From NCBI RefSeq assembly GCF_000621585.1, contig NZ_KK211309.1, forward strand, positions 62,001 to 126,000: 64,000 nucleotides of DNA. The letters are read 5' to 3'. How positions within the stretch are numbered: the stretch's first letter is position 1; each line of letters starts with the position of its first letter. The translations under genes and the position numbers were made by a program. The stretch is from [Eubacterium] cellulosolvens LD2006 (lineage in GTDB: Bacteria; Bacillota; Clostridia; Lachnospirales; Lachnospiraceae). The notes under the pieces are model-generated. The model saw only the letters and a program-made list of their open reading frames with translations, searched no databases and was not told where the DNA came from. Below, piece by piece: positions 41,217 through 49,517 of this stretch.

Positions 41217-43817
41217 ATGAAGGACTTATTCTATCATATTGATTCTGTTGAGGTGTACGGAGATAAAGAGCCGCTGTATTTTATCGGCGGCTGGTGCGCT
41301 TCTCCGAAAAATCTTCCGGTGGATTTGAAGGTTCTGGCAGACGGAAAAGAAGTGGAATGTCAGATCAACCGCAACGAGAGACAGGATGTCGTCGGTTTTT
41401 CGAAAGCACTGCAGGGAACGGATCCGGTCTGCGGTTTTGAACTTCTGATTTATGATCTTGATACTTTGATGCAGGCATCTTCTGTCCGTGTAACAGCTTT
41501 TTACGGCAGTGATCAGAAGGTGATCTACGCGAGAAGCGGCGCGCAGATCCGTGAGATGATCGAGCAGAACAGGACGCACGCGACGATCGACGACTGGACA
41601 ACCGGAGACAGCGGAACCAGAATCCACGGATGGATCATCAGTATGGATGAAATCGATCACGTGGAGGTTCGGAACAGCAAAGAGACGGTTCTTCCTTTTG
41701 AGATCATCTGGAGAAGAAGATATGATCTGGAGAAGATTTACCATATAGCTTCTAAATCCACGCCCGGTTTTGAGATCTCTGTGAAAAAAGAAGATCTGGA
41801 AGAGGACGCGGCTCTGAAGCTTGTTTTTGTGACGGAGGGAGGAAACGTCGTTCTTCCGGTTCAGACGGACGAGAAGCCAAAGTCGCCGAAGTTCAGCTAT
41901 ATCAGACAGAGGATTTTTAACCCGACCTACTGGAAGAGGGGATGGAAATTCCTTCGCAAGAACGGACTTCGCGCGACCCTCTATCACATGTCGGAGGCGG
42001 CGAACGCCGGCCCGGGAGAGTACAACACATGGTTCCTGGAACAACGGATTACGGAGGAGGAACTGGAACTTCAGGCGGAGGAGCAGAAGCATTTCGGCTT
42101 TCGCCCGGTCATCTCCATCTGTGTTCCGCTCTACAACACGGAACTCCGCTACCTGGCTGCGCTGATTGATTCCGTGATCGGACAGTCTTACACGAACTGG
42201 GAACTCTGTCTGGCGGACGGAAGTACGAACGAGAGTGTCAACGAATATATTCACGCGAATTATGCGGAGTATCTCAGAGAAGCCAGGGAGGGTAAGGAAG
42301 GAAAGATCTTCTATACCAGACTGGAAGAGAATTACGGCATCGCCGGTAATACCAATTATGCGCTGGAGATGGGAACCGGAGACTTTATCATGCTCTCGGA
42401 TCACGATGACTATCTCGAGAAGGATGCTCTCTTCGAGATTGTAAAAGCAATCAACGAGAATCCGCAGACAGATATTCTCTACACGGATGAGGATCTGACC
42501 GATGATACCGGCGTCCGCTTCGAGTCGCCGCGACTGAAACCCGATTTCAACATGGATATGCTCTGCAGTATCAACTACATCTGTCACATCTTTGTGGCCA
42601 GAGCGTCCATTATGAAAAAGGTGGGTGGTTTCCGTAAAGAATTTGACGGAGCACAGGACTGGGATATGATTCTTCGTTGCTGCGAGCTCACAGATCACAT
42701 CGTCCATATTCCGAAAGTCCTCTATCACTGGAGAGCCTACGAAGCCTCCACAGCAGGAAATCCGGACAGCAAAAAATATGCCATCGACGCAGGAAAAAAT
42801 GCAGTTGCCGCCCACTTTGAGAGATGCGGCTATGAGGCGGATGTACGCTACACCAATGTGTTCATCCTTTTCCAGCCCCAGATCAAGGTAAAGGGAACCC
42901 CGAAGGTGTCGGTCATTATCCCAAGCTATGATCACGCGGATCTGCTGAAGACCTGTATCGATTCCATTCTGAAGAAGACAACCTATCCGAACTATGAGAT
43001 CGTGATAGTGGAGAACAATTCGAAGGAACAGAAAACCTTTGACTACTACGAACAGGTACAGAAGGAGCACAGCAATGTGCACGTGGTCATGTATCCGGAG
43101 AAGGGACCCTTCAATTACTCCGCAGTTAACAACTTCGGTGCCTCCAAGGCAGACGGTGAGTACCTGATCCTGCTCAACAACGACACGAAGCTCATCTCCG
43201 GCGACTGGATGGAGAATATGCTTGGCTACTGCCAGAGGGACAATACCGGAATCGTGGGAGCGAAGCTCTACTTCGAAGATGACACGGTTCAGCACTGCGG
43301 TGTTGTGGTAGGTGTCGGCGGTTTTGCCGGACACATCCTGACGGAGAGCATGCGTGGTGATGCCGGTTACTTCGGACGTCTGCTGGCAGTTCACGACGTA
43401 AGCGCCGTGACCGCAGCCTGTCTGATGATCAAGAGATCCACCTTCGACGCAGTGGGAGGCCTGGACGAAGGCTTCCGCGTCGCACTCAACGACGTGGACC
43501 TTTGTATGAAAGTGCGTGATCTCGGTCAGCTCGTGGTTATGAATCCGGGCGTGGAACTCTATCACTTTGAGTCCAAGAGCCGCGGTTACGAGGCAGATGC
43601 CGGAAAACACGAGCGATTCAAATCCGAAATCCGCAGATTCCGCAAAAAGTGGGAGAAGGAGCTGGAGGCCGGTGATCCCTATTACAATCCGCACCTCACG
43701 CTGATGTACGGGGACTGCAGACTCCGCCGTCCGGATGAACATTTCGACATCATCGACGAAATTATCCGGGAAGACGAGGCGGCCGTAGAAGATCCTTCTG
43801 ATACAGGAAGGGCTTAA
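41217..43817 (+). CDS. Large multidomain glycosyltransferase with two GT2 domains
   Basis: An 866-residue protein. Residues 1-225 are a beta-rich domain starting FYHIDSVEVYGDKEPLYFIG, similar in style to the C-terminal domain of the enzyme at 35056. The first GT2 domain (about 295-520) has PVISICVPLYNTELRYLAAL, SDHDDYLEKDALF and YTDEDLTD. The second (about 561-800) has PKVSVIIPSYDHADLLKTC, ILLNNDTKLISGDW and RVALNDVDLCMKVRDLG. Both metal motifs are intact, so two different linkages may be made. The start follows an AAGGGAG site. It is the last gene of the polysaccharide operon. Confidence 0.9.
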   Translation: MKDLFYHIDSVEVYGDKEPLYFIGGWCASPKNLPVDLKVLADGKEVECQINRNERQDVVGFSKALQGTDPVCGFELLIYDLDTLMQASSVRVTAFYGSDQKVIYARSGAQIREMIEQNRTHATIDDWTTGDSGTRIHGWIISMDEIDHVEVRNSKETVLPFEIIWRRRYDLEKIYHIASKSTPGFEISVKKEDLEEDAALKLVFVTEGGNVVLPVQTDEKPKSPKFSYIRQRIFNPTYWKRGWKFLRKNGLRATLYHMSEAANAGPGEYNTWFLEQRITEEELELQAEEQKHFGFRPVISICVPLYNTELRYLAALIDSVIGQSYTNWELCLADGSTNESVNEYIHANYAEYLREAREGKEGKIFYTRLEENYGIAGNTNYALEMGTGDFIMLSDHDDYLEKDALFEIVKAINENPQTDILYTDEDLTDDTGVRFESPRLKPDFNMDMLCSINYICHIFVARASIMKKVGGFRKEFDGAQDWDMILRCCELTDHIVHIPKVLYHWRAYEASTAGNPDSKKYAIDAGKNAVAAHFERCGYEADVRYTNVFILFQPQIKVKGTPKVSVIIPSYDHADLLKTCIDSILKKTTYPNYEIVIVENNSKEQKTFDYYEQVQKEHSNVHVVMYPEKGPFNYSAVNNFGASKADGEYLILLNNDTKLISGDWMENMLGYCQRDNTGIVGAKLYFEDDTVQHCGVVVGVGGFAGHILTESMRGDAGYFGRLLAVHDVSAVTAACLMIKRSTFDAVGGLDEGFRVALNDVDLCMKVRDLGQLVVMNPGVELYHFESKSRGYEADAGKHERFKSEIRRFRKKWEKELEAGDPYYNPHLTLMYGDCRLRRPDEHFDIIDEIIREDEAAVEDPSDTGRA

Positions 43818-43880
43818 GCGGGCAGAGAGCAGGGCGTGGGATTTCATCGTTTCTGCAAATGAAGATATTGTTTGCACGAT

Positions 43881-43921
43881 ATGCATAAATATTCAAAAGA
43901 AGAGCATATTTATGCATTTTT
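43881..43921 (+). terminator. Rho-independent terminator, A/T-rich stem
   Basis: ATGCATAAATAT and ATATTTATGCAT are a perfect 12-bp inverted repeat with a 13-base loop, followed by T residues. Confidence 0.75.
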
Positions 43922-44084
43922 GCGCCGACTCGATTGGAAACAGAAAGAATGGAACCAAAGAGAATATTATGAGAATATCATGAAAATGATATTTTTCGTC
44001 AGCGGCAGTCGGCTGTCAGATCGATAACCTGCGCTGCATATCATATTAAATAGTAACAAAAATATCTTATAAGTGTTACCAAGG

Positions 44085-44113
44085 CGGGCATTTCCTCGGA
44101 GATGCCCGTTTTT
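44085..44113 (+). terminator. Second Rho-independent terminator
   Basis: CGGGCAT and ATGCCCG form a 7-bp stem around a 10-base loop with five T residues after it. Confidence 0.85.
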
Positions 44114-44161
44114 CTATTGGCTGAGAATTGAGAAATCAGCGGTAATTTTTTGGCGGGTACA

Positions 44162-44190
44162 TTGTGGAACGTTTCGAAGTATGTTATATT
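44162..44190 (+). promoter_or_regulatory. Candidate extended -10 promoter of the L,D-transpeptidase gene
   Basis: TTGTGG, 17 bases, then TATATT preceded by TGT. The -35 is weak but the extended -10 may compensate. The ATG lies 60 bases downstream after an AAGGGAGAGG site. Confidence 0.5.
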
Positions 44191-44249
44191 TGTTTTATGT
44201 ATTAATATTCGTTCAATTATTCTATATTTGAACGGGAAGGGAGAGGAAG

Positions 44250-46097
44250 ATGAGAGTAGAGAGAGTAAGGATTCTCACTGTCGGCCGGCAGCTGAGGCTG
44301 TTGCTGATCACGCTGGTGACGATCTGCGTCGTTCTGTTCTTAGGTCTCGTCAATGTTTTCGCTTCGGACGATCCGGGGATGCTTGCGGATCCGCCCACGG
44401 GTGAGAGTGTCGTGGATTCGGCTGTGATGGAAGATGTTCCAGAGGGCATCCCGTCGGAAGAAGCTGTGACGGACAATGCGGAACAGTTTCCGGAGGAAAA
44501 GGGATCTTTAACACCGGCGCCTTCCGGGAATGTCCGGACGGAGGACGGGCTGCCGTCTGAGATTGTTGCGGAGAGCGAAACGCCTGTCGGCGGCGACAGC
44601 GACGCTGGGGAAGTAACGGACGGAAAAGATGCGCCGGCTGCTGCTGGCGAAGATGGTCAGACAGAGATGGAGGAACCCGGCAAAGGCGGGGAGGCTGACA
44701 TGGACTCTGTTCAGAAGAAAACGGTGACCGTGATTCTGTACCGTATGTATCATCCGGGCACGGGCGAGCATTTCTATACCACAGGGGTGAATGAAAGAAA
44801 TCAGCTCGCAATGATCGGATGGAAGTATGAGGGAATTGCCTGGACTTCCCCGGAGATCTCAGAGACACCGGTCTACCGGTTGTACAGTCCGGTTCTTCGC
44901 GATCATCATTATACGATCAGTGAGCATGAGAGAGACGTTTTGGTTTCAAGAGGCTGGAGATACGAGGGAATCGGCTGGTATTCCGATGACAATAAGGAGA
45001 CAGCCATCTATCGACAGTTTGATCCGAAGCGCCTGCAGGGGTCGCATGTCTTCACAGTGGAAAAAAGCGAGGTCAAAGGACTCGGAAAAAAAGGATGGAT
45101 CGATGAGGGAATCGCATGGTACGGCATTCTCGATCCGGATCCGGAAATTCTCTATCCGATGACGATTGCCGACGGTGTGGATTATGCGAAGGTTTACGAC
45201 TACGAGTATTACAAAACGCATAATCCGGACGTCGTGGCGGTTTACGGCAATAACGACGGTCTGATTCTGAATCACTTTGTGACCAGCGGAACAAAGGAAC
45301 TTCGCAGCGGCAACGGTGTTTTCGAAGCCAGATCCTACATCTATGAATACAGAGATCTCCGAAGAGTATTCAAGGATGATTACAGAAAATACTATGCGCA
45401 TTACAGCAAAACAGGCTACAAGGAGAACAGACATCAGAGTGGCTGCACTTCTCTTCAGAATCCGGATTACCGTTACGCGGGCGTGGATTTTTCGCCGATC
45501 TTTGACTATAACTACTACGTGAGTCACTATCCGTCAGTCGTGAAGAGGGTAGGTTTTACGGATTACACGCTCGTCGAGTATTTCGCAAAGAACGGGCTGA
45601 AGAAATCGCAGCAGGCAAAGGCGTCGTATAACAAAAAGGTCTATACGAAGATCAAAGACCACTTCTATCCGCCGCACGATGCCATGTATTACACGGCTCA
45701 GCCGTTTTCCAGCGCCACGAACTGGCTGATCCTCGTCAACAGGGGATCGCGGACTGTACAGCTGTATACCGGTTCCAGAAACAACTGGACGGAAAACAGG
45801 AAAATCGTCTGTGATGTCGGCGCTGCCGCGACACCGACGATTACCGGAGAGTACGCGCTTGGAGCAAAGATGCTCTACTTCATGACCGGTGATTGCAGAT
45901 GCTGGTATGCATCACAGATTTCGGGGGGCTACCTTTTCCACTCCGTCATTTATGACGGACAGAGCAGCCCGGTGAATATTGTTGACGGAACGCTCGGTCA
46001 GGCGGTATCCCACGGATGTGTCCGCATGGATATCAAAGACGCGAAGTATATCTACAACAACGTTCCATCCGGAACAAAGATTTATATCTACAACTGA
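44250..46097 (+). CDS. Secreted L,D-transpeptidase (YkuD) with DUF5648 repeats
   Basis: A 615-residue exported protein. A signal anchor lies near residues 12-36. An acidic Pro/Glu/Gly/Asp-rich linker follows to about 155. Three DUF5648 repeats occupy 165-300 (YRMYHPGTGEHFYTTGVNER and later copies). Two copies of a second repeat follow: VYDYEYYKTHNPDVVAVYG with HFVTSGTKELRSG, and IFDYNYYVSHYPSVVKRVG with YFAKNGLKKSQQ. The catalytic domain runs from 475 to the end, with YALGAKMLYFM and SHGCVRM at 587-593 carrying the nucleophilic Cys. It would form 3-3 peptidoglycan cross-links or attach proteins to the wall outside the cell. Confidence 0.92.
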   Translation: MRVERVRILTVGRQLRLLLITLVTICVVLFLGLVNVFASDDPGMLADPPTGESVVDSAVMEDVPEGIPSEEAVTDNAEQFPEEKGSLTPAPSGNVRTEDGLPSEIVAESETPVGGDSDAGEVTDGKDAPAAAGEDGQTEMEEPGKGGEADMDSVQKKTVTVILYRMYHPGTGEHFYTTGVNERNQLAMIGWKYEGIAWTSPEISETPVYRLYSPVLRDHHYTISEHERDVLVSRGWRYEGIGWYSDDNKETAIYRQFDPKRLQGSHVFTVEKSEVKGLGKKGWIDEGIAWYGILDPDPEILYPMTIADGVDYAKVYDYEYYKTHNPDVVAVYGNNDGLILNHFVTSGTKELRSGNGVFEARSYIYEYRDLRRVFKDDYRKYYAHYSKTGYKENRHQSGCTSLQNPDYRYAGVDFSPIFDYNYYVSHYPSVVKRVGFTDYTLVEYFAKNGLKKSQQAKASYNKKVYTKIKDHFYPPHDAMYYTAQPFSSATNWLILVNRGSRTVQLYTGSRNNWTENRKIVCDVGAAATPTITGEYALGAKMLYFMTGDCRCWYASQISGGYLFHSVIYDGQSSPVNIVDGTLGQAVSHGCVRMDIKDAKYIYNNVPSGTKIYIYN

Positions 46098-46110
46098 TGT
46101 ATGATGGAAT

Positions 46111-46159
46111 AAAGGACAGCAGGGCGTTCGAAGATTCGGGCGTAACCTGCTGTCCTTTT
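46111..46159 (+). terminator. Rho-independent terminator
   Basis: AAAGGACAGCAGG and CCTGCTGTCCTTT form a perfect 13-bp stem around a 22-base loop and end in T residues. Confidence 0.85.
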
Positions 46160-46180
46160 GTTACCTGCGTCCGTTCAACC

Positions 46181-46209
46181 TTGAAATAACAGGGAGCGGA
46201 CGGTATAAT
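46181..46209 (+). promoter_or_regulatory. Promoter of the aminotransferase operon
   Basis: TTGAAA and a perfect TATAAT with 17-base spacing, 80 bases before the start at 46290. Confidence 0.8.
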
Positions 46210-46289
46210 CATCTATCAGAACGGGGTAAGATTCAGGGAGTACGGGGAAACACAGGTGATCCGGTGTTTCCCGCGATAAGAATGAGGGA

Positions 46290-47441
46290 GTGCGAGATAT
46301 GATCGATTTCAATGTTCCGCCGTTTACCGGCAAAGAATATGAGTACATGCGCATGGCTGTTGAGTCGCACAAGATCAGCGGAGACGGGCAGTTTACGAAG
46401 AAGTGCAGCAGATGGATGGAGGAGCGTTTCCGCGCGAAAAGAGTGTATTTGACGACGAGCGGAACGACGGCGCTGGATATGGCGGCGCTGCTCTGTGATA
46501 TCAAGCCCGGTGATGAGGTGATTCTTCCGAGCTACACATTTTCGAGCACGGCGACGGCCCCGGTGCTCTGCGGCGCAAAACTGGTTTTTGTCGATATCCG
46601 GCCGGACACGATGAACATCGATGAGAAGAAGATCGAGGCGGCGATCACAGATCGCACGAGAGCGATTTTTGCCGTTCACTACGCCGGTGTTGCGGCGGAG
46701 ATGGATGAGATTATGGAGATTGCGCACAGACACCATCTTCTTGTTGTGGAGGATGCTGCGCAGGGCGTCATGAGTACATATAAGGGAAGAGCGCTCGGCA
46801 CGATCGGTGACTTCGGCTGTTATTCCTTCCATGAGACAAAGAATTATTCAATGGGAGAGGGCGGAGCCATCGTCATCAACAACGAGGCGTATAACGAGAG
46901 AGCGGAAATCCTCCGGGAAAAAGGAACCGACCGTTCCCGCTTTTTCCGCGGACAGGTGGACAAATATACCTGGGTGGATTTCGGAGACAGCTATCTGCCG
47001 AGCGAACTGAACGCCGCTTATCTCTGGGCCCAGCTGGAAAAAGCGGATGAGATCTATGACGACAGAATGCATACCTGGGAGTGCTATGACAGAGCCTTCC
47101 GCCCGCTGGAGTCAGAGGGGCTGGTGGGACTTCCGGTCATCCCGGACTACGACGTGCACAACGCGCACATGTATTATCTGAAATTCCGCAACCTGGAGCA
47201 GAGAACGGAGTTCATTGCTTTTATGAAGGAACGAGGCGTCCAGACGCCGTTCCATTATGTGCCGCTTCACTCCGCGCCCGCCGGAGAACGTTTCGGACGT
47301 TTTCACGGTGTCGATCGCTGCACGACCTCCGAGAGTGAGAGACTTGTCCGCCTGCCTCTGTATTACGCAATGAAGGCGGAGGACAGGGATGCTGTGATCC
47401 GTGCTGTCCTGGCGTACTTCGAAGCCGATGGAAAAATCTGA
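46290..47441 (+). CDS. rffA: dTDP-4-amino-4,6-dideoxygalactose transaminase-like protein
   Basis: A DegT/DnrJ/EryC1 family PLP aminotransferase of 383 residues, very close in motif content to E. coli WecE/RffA: FNVPPFTGKEYEYM at the start, GDEVILPSYTFSSTA, VEDAAQGVMSTYKGRALGTI, and the PLP lysine in SFHETKNYS. WecE uses glutamate to aminate dTDP-4-keto-6-deoxyglucose, giving dTDP-4-amino-4,6-dideoxygalactose. The keto sugar is available from RmlA/RmlB of this window. It heads a run with two small membrane proteins and faces three convergent genes that may use its product. The product stereochemistry is not certain from sequence. Confidence 0.88.
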   Translation: MRDMIDFNVPPFTGKEYEYMRMAVESHKISGDGQFTKKCSRWMEERFRAKRVYLTTSGTTALDMAALLCDIKPGDEVILPSYTFSSTATAPVLCGAKLVFVDIRPDTMNIDEKKIEAAITDRTRAIFAVHYAGVAAEMDEIMEIAHRHHLLVVEDAAQGVMSTYKGRALGTIGDFGCYSFHETKNYSMGEGGAIVINNEAYNERAEILREKGTDRSRFFRGQVDKYTWVDFGDSYLPSELNAAYLWAQLEKADEIYDDRMHTWECYDRAFRPLESEGLVGLPVIPDYDVHNAHMYYLKFRNLEQRTEFIAFMKERGVQTPFHYVPLHSAPAGERFGRFHGVDRCTTSESERLVRLPLYYAMKAEDRDAVIRAVLAYFEADGKI

Positions 47442-47472
47442 GAGCGGATGGTAGAAGGGGAAGGACGGAACG

Positions 47473-47853
47473 ATGGAAACAGAAAAGAAAAACGCGACAA
47501 ACAGAATCGGCTGGATTCTGTTTCTGCATCTGGCACTTCTGATTTACGCGAGCTGCAGCATCTTCAGCAAGCTGGCTTCCCGGCAGGAATTCATGAGCGT
47601 GAAGTTCATTCTGTTCTACGCGGGAGTGATTTTTGTTCTGGGCGTGTATGCCGTTCTCTGGCAGCAGGTCATCAAACACATGCCGGTGACGACGGCCTAC
47701 GCCAACAAGGCGGTGACGATCGGCTGGGGAATTGTCCTTGGACACTTTGTCTTTCACGAGAGCGTGAGCGCGCGCCAGATTCTGGCGGCTGTGATGATTG
47801 TCATCGGCGCGGTACTCTATGTAATTGCGGACGGGGAGGCGGAGGAGAAATGA
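47473..47853 (+). CDS. Small EamA/SMR-family membrane protein, ArnE/F-like subunit 1
   Basis: A 126-residue protein with four predicted helices (WILFLHLALLIYASCSIFS, FYAGVIFVLGVYAVLW, KAVTIGWGIVLGHFVF, ILAAVMIVIGAVLYVI). HESVSARQILAAVMIVIGA resembles the closing segment of SMR and ArnE/ArnF proteins. An ATGA overlap joins it to a second protein of the same type, as expected for a heterodimer. ArnE/F flip an undecaprenyl-phosphate-linked amino sugar; the neighbouring aminotransferase and polyprenyl glycosyltransferase suggest a similar task here. Drug export of the SMR kind is the alternative. Confidence 0.75.
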   Translation: METEKKNATNRIGWILFLHLALLIYASCSIFSKLASRQEFMSVKFILFYAGVIFVLGVYAVLWQQVIKHMPVTTAYANKAVTIGWGIVLGHFVFHESVSARQILAAVMIVIGAVLYVIADGEAEEK

Positions 47854-48197
47854 ATACATCGATGATCCCGTACATTCTGATCTATCTGGCGGGGGTGTTT
47901 TTTTCGAGTCTCTCCCAGATTCTGTTAAAGAAAGAGGCAAATAAGGAACACGGCAGTTTCCTTCAGGAATATCTGAATCCCCGTGTGATCGTCGCCTACG
48001 GAATCTTTTTCGGATGCACGTTTCTGACGATGCTTGCCTACAAAGGAATTCCGATGAACTGGGGGCCTGTGCTGGAGACGGCCGGTTACATCTTCGTGAC
48101 CGTTCTCGGCGTGACGATCCTCAAAGAAAAAATAACATGGAAGAAGTTCCTTGCGCTGTGCGTGATTCTGGCTGGAATTCTTCTGTATGCTCTGTAA
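47850..48197 (+). CDS. Small EamA/SMR-family membrane protein, ArnE/F-like subunit 2
   Basis: A 115-residue protein starting at the ATG that overlaps the preceding stop, with GGAGGAGA just before it. Four helices are visible: PYILIYLAGVFFSSLSQILL, VIVAYGIFFGCTFLTMLAY, GPVLETAGYIFVTVLGVTIL and FLALCVILAGILLYAL. The LSQILLKKEA segment in helix 1 is typical of SMR-type transporters. It pairs with subunit 1. The longer open frame upstream to 47448 is only a shadow of subunit 1. Confidence 0.75.
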   Translation: MNTSMIPYILIYLAGVFFSSLSQILLKKEANKEHGSFLQEYLNPRVIVAYGIFFGCTFLTMLAYKGIPMNWGPVLETAGYIFVTVLGVTILKEKITWKKFLALCVILAGILLYAL

Positions 48198-48200
48198 AAA

Positions 48201-48246
48201 AAGCACATCATATACCGTTTCGCAGACGGTATATGATGTGCTTTTT
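48201..48246. terminator. Bidirectional terminator between convergent genes
   Basis: AAGCACATCATATACCGT pairs perfectly over 18 bases with ACGGTATATGATGTGCTT around a 7-base loop. A residues precede and T residues follow, so it can serve the plus-strand transporter genes and the minus-strand ATP-grasp operon. Confidence 0.93.
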
Positions 48247-48325
48247 GTGTGCCGGAAATTGTTACGCAATCCCCGGGAGACAAAAAACGTTCTGCCGGGA
48301 TGCGAACTTGTGTTATAAGAAATAA
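48247..48325. repeat. Degenerate copy of the dispersed element
   Basis: GCCGGAAATTGTTACGCAAT, CCCCGGGAGACAAAAAACG, and TTCTGCCGGGATGCGAACTT follow the left-arm and first linker pattern of copies at 56141 and 62161. GTGTTATAAGAAAT, similar to the fragment at 4437, ends the segment. It is much diverged. Confidence 0.5.
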
Positions 48326-49510
48326 TCAGTTCAGGCGGATGCAGGAGAGTACTTCGCCGGCAATACGGGAGGCTGTGGACCGGTCGTCTGTGTGAAGAAT
48401 GATCTGACCGACGCGGTCCGTGCCGTCGTGCACCTGGGGAAGATGATCTCCGACGCCGTAATCGAGAGAAATCTCTGCCCCGGAGGCTGCGGCGATTTCT
48501 CGGATTTTCTCTTCATCCACAGAGACGATGTTTCCGCTGACCGGGCTGAAGAGAAGCCGCGACATACACGGATCCGAGGCGGTCGGTGTGAAGGTGCAGG
48601 GATCTCCCAGGGCACATCGGAGGATCGTCTCATAGTAGTCGATGCCGGTGTGCAGCCGGATCAGTTCCGGAATGCCTGTGGCTCCGCACCGGCCCCCCGC
48701 CTCAAGAATATGGAGTTCATCGCCGTCGATCATGATATCACAGTTGATGGCGCAGTTGTCGGCGCCGGAGGTATCCACGATCTTTTGAAGGGCTGTCTCC
48801 AGCCGCTCGAGTAGAAGCGGAGAACACCGGAAGGGGAAGGCATGGCCGGCAGGGATTGTGATGTTGCCGGCGTGACAGACCTCTTTTCGATGCGGAAGAC
48901 AGAGGCGTACCTTTCCTTTATACACAAAGGCGTCCAGACCGATTTCCGTGCCTGCCGCCACTTTTTCGACGATATAGTGGGTGGTGTGCGAAGCCGCGGC
49001 AGAAGCTTCAAAGGCCGGACGAAGTTCTTCTTCCCGGTGTACCATGGTGATTCCCCGGCTTCCGGATACGTCGCAGGCTTTCATCATCACCGGAAAGCCT
49101 ATTCTCCGGGCGGCGTCAAGGGCCGCTTCGTACGAGTGAACGCCCCGGAAAACGGTGGACGGCACGCCGCCTTTCAGGAACATTTCTTTCATTGCCAGTT
49201 TATCCGTCAGCACCGAGGCGGCCCCGGCGGAGATGCCGCGAAGCTGCAGTGAGTCGCAGACGAGGCCGAGCGTCTGAATGGCCACATCCGTTCCGGTTGT
49301 CGCGATGCCGTCGATCTGAAGCCGCTCGGCCTCCTTAAGGACGGCGGCGGAATCCGTTGTGTCGAGATAACAGACTTCATCGGCGAGAGCAAAACCCGGA
49401 TAGTTTCCCCTGTAGCTGACGACAATGGTGTGCAATCCCATTTCGTTTGCCTTCAGGATCAGGGGCACCTGATAGATGCCGGCGCCCAGAATCATGATTT
49501 TTCGTTTCAT
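48326..49510 (-). CDS. ATP-grasp ligase of unknown substrate
   Basis: A 394-residue ATP-grasp protein. The N-terminal Rossmann-like part has MILGAGIYQVPLILKANEMG. The ATP-grasp fold follows: LTDKLAMKEMFLKGGVPST, FPVMMKACDVSGSRGITMV with the ATP-binding lysine, YIVEKVAAGTEIGLDAF, and the metal-binding LHILEAGGRCGATGIPELI. It is closer in style to carbamoyl-phosphate-synthetase-like and D-Ala-D-Ala-like ligases than to biotin carboxylase. Such enzymes join a carboxylate to an amine. In this cluster a plausible acceptor is the 4-amino group of the sugar made by the aminotransferase, but that is inference. It is last of three minus-strand genes. Confidence 0.85.
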   Translation of the reverse strand: MKRKIMILGAGIYQVPLILKANEMGLHTIVVSYRGNYPGFALADEVCYLDTTDSAAVLKEAERLQIDGIATTGTDVAIQTLGLVCDSLQLRGISAGAASVLTDKLAMKEMFLKGGVPSTVFRGVHSYEAALDAARRIGFPVMMKACDVSGSRGITMVHREEELRPAFEASAAASHTTHYIVEKVAAGTEIGLDAFVYKGKVRLCLPHRKEVCHAGNITIPAGHAFPFRCSPLLLERLETALQKIVDTSGADNCAINCDIMIDGDELHILEAGGRCGATGIPELIRLHTGIDYYETILRCALGDPCTFTPTASDPCMSRLLFSPVSGNIVSVDEEKIREIAAASGAEISLDYGVGDHLPQVHDGTDRVGQIILHTDDRSTASRIAGEVLSCIRLN

Positions 49511-49517
49511 CGTAAAC

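Larger units (their letters stand above)
43818..44249. other. Intergenic region closing the polysaccharide operon
   Basis: Contains two separate terminator-like hairpins (43881 and 44085), then the promoter of the next gene. The 160 bases between the hairpins hold no supported gene; the longest ATG frame there is a 15-codon one at about 43980 without a ribosome site. Confidence 0.6.

Noticed and set aside
41226-43886. An 886-codon minus-strand frame
   Set aside because: Antisense shadow of the 866-residue glycosyltransferase, whose two GT2 domains are unmistakable.
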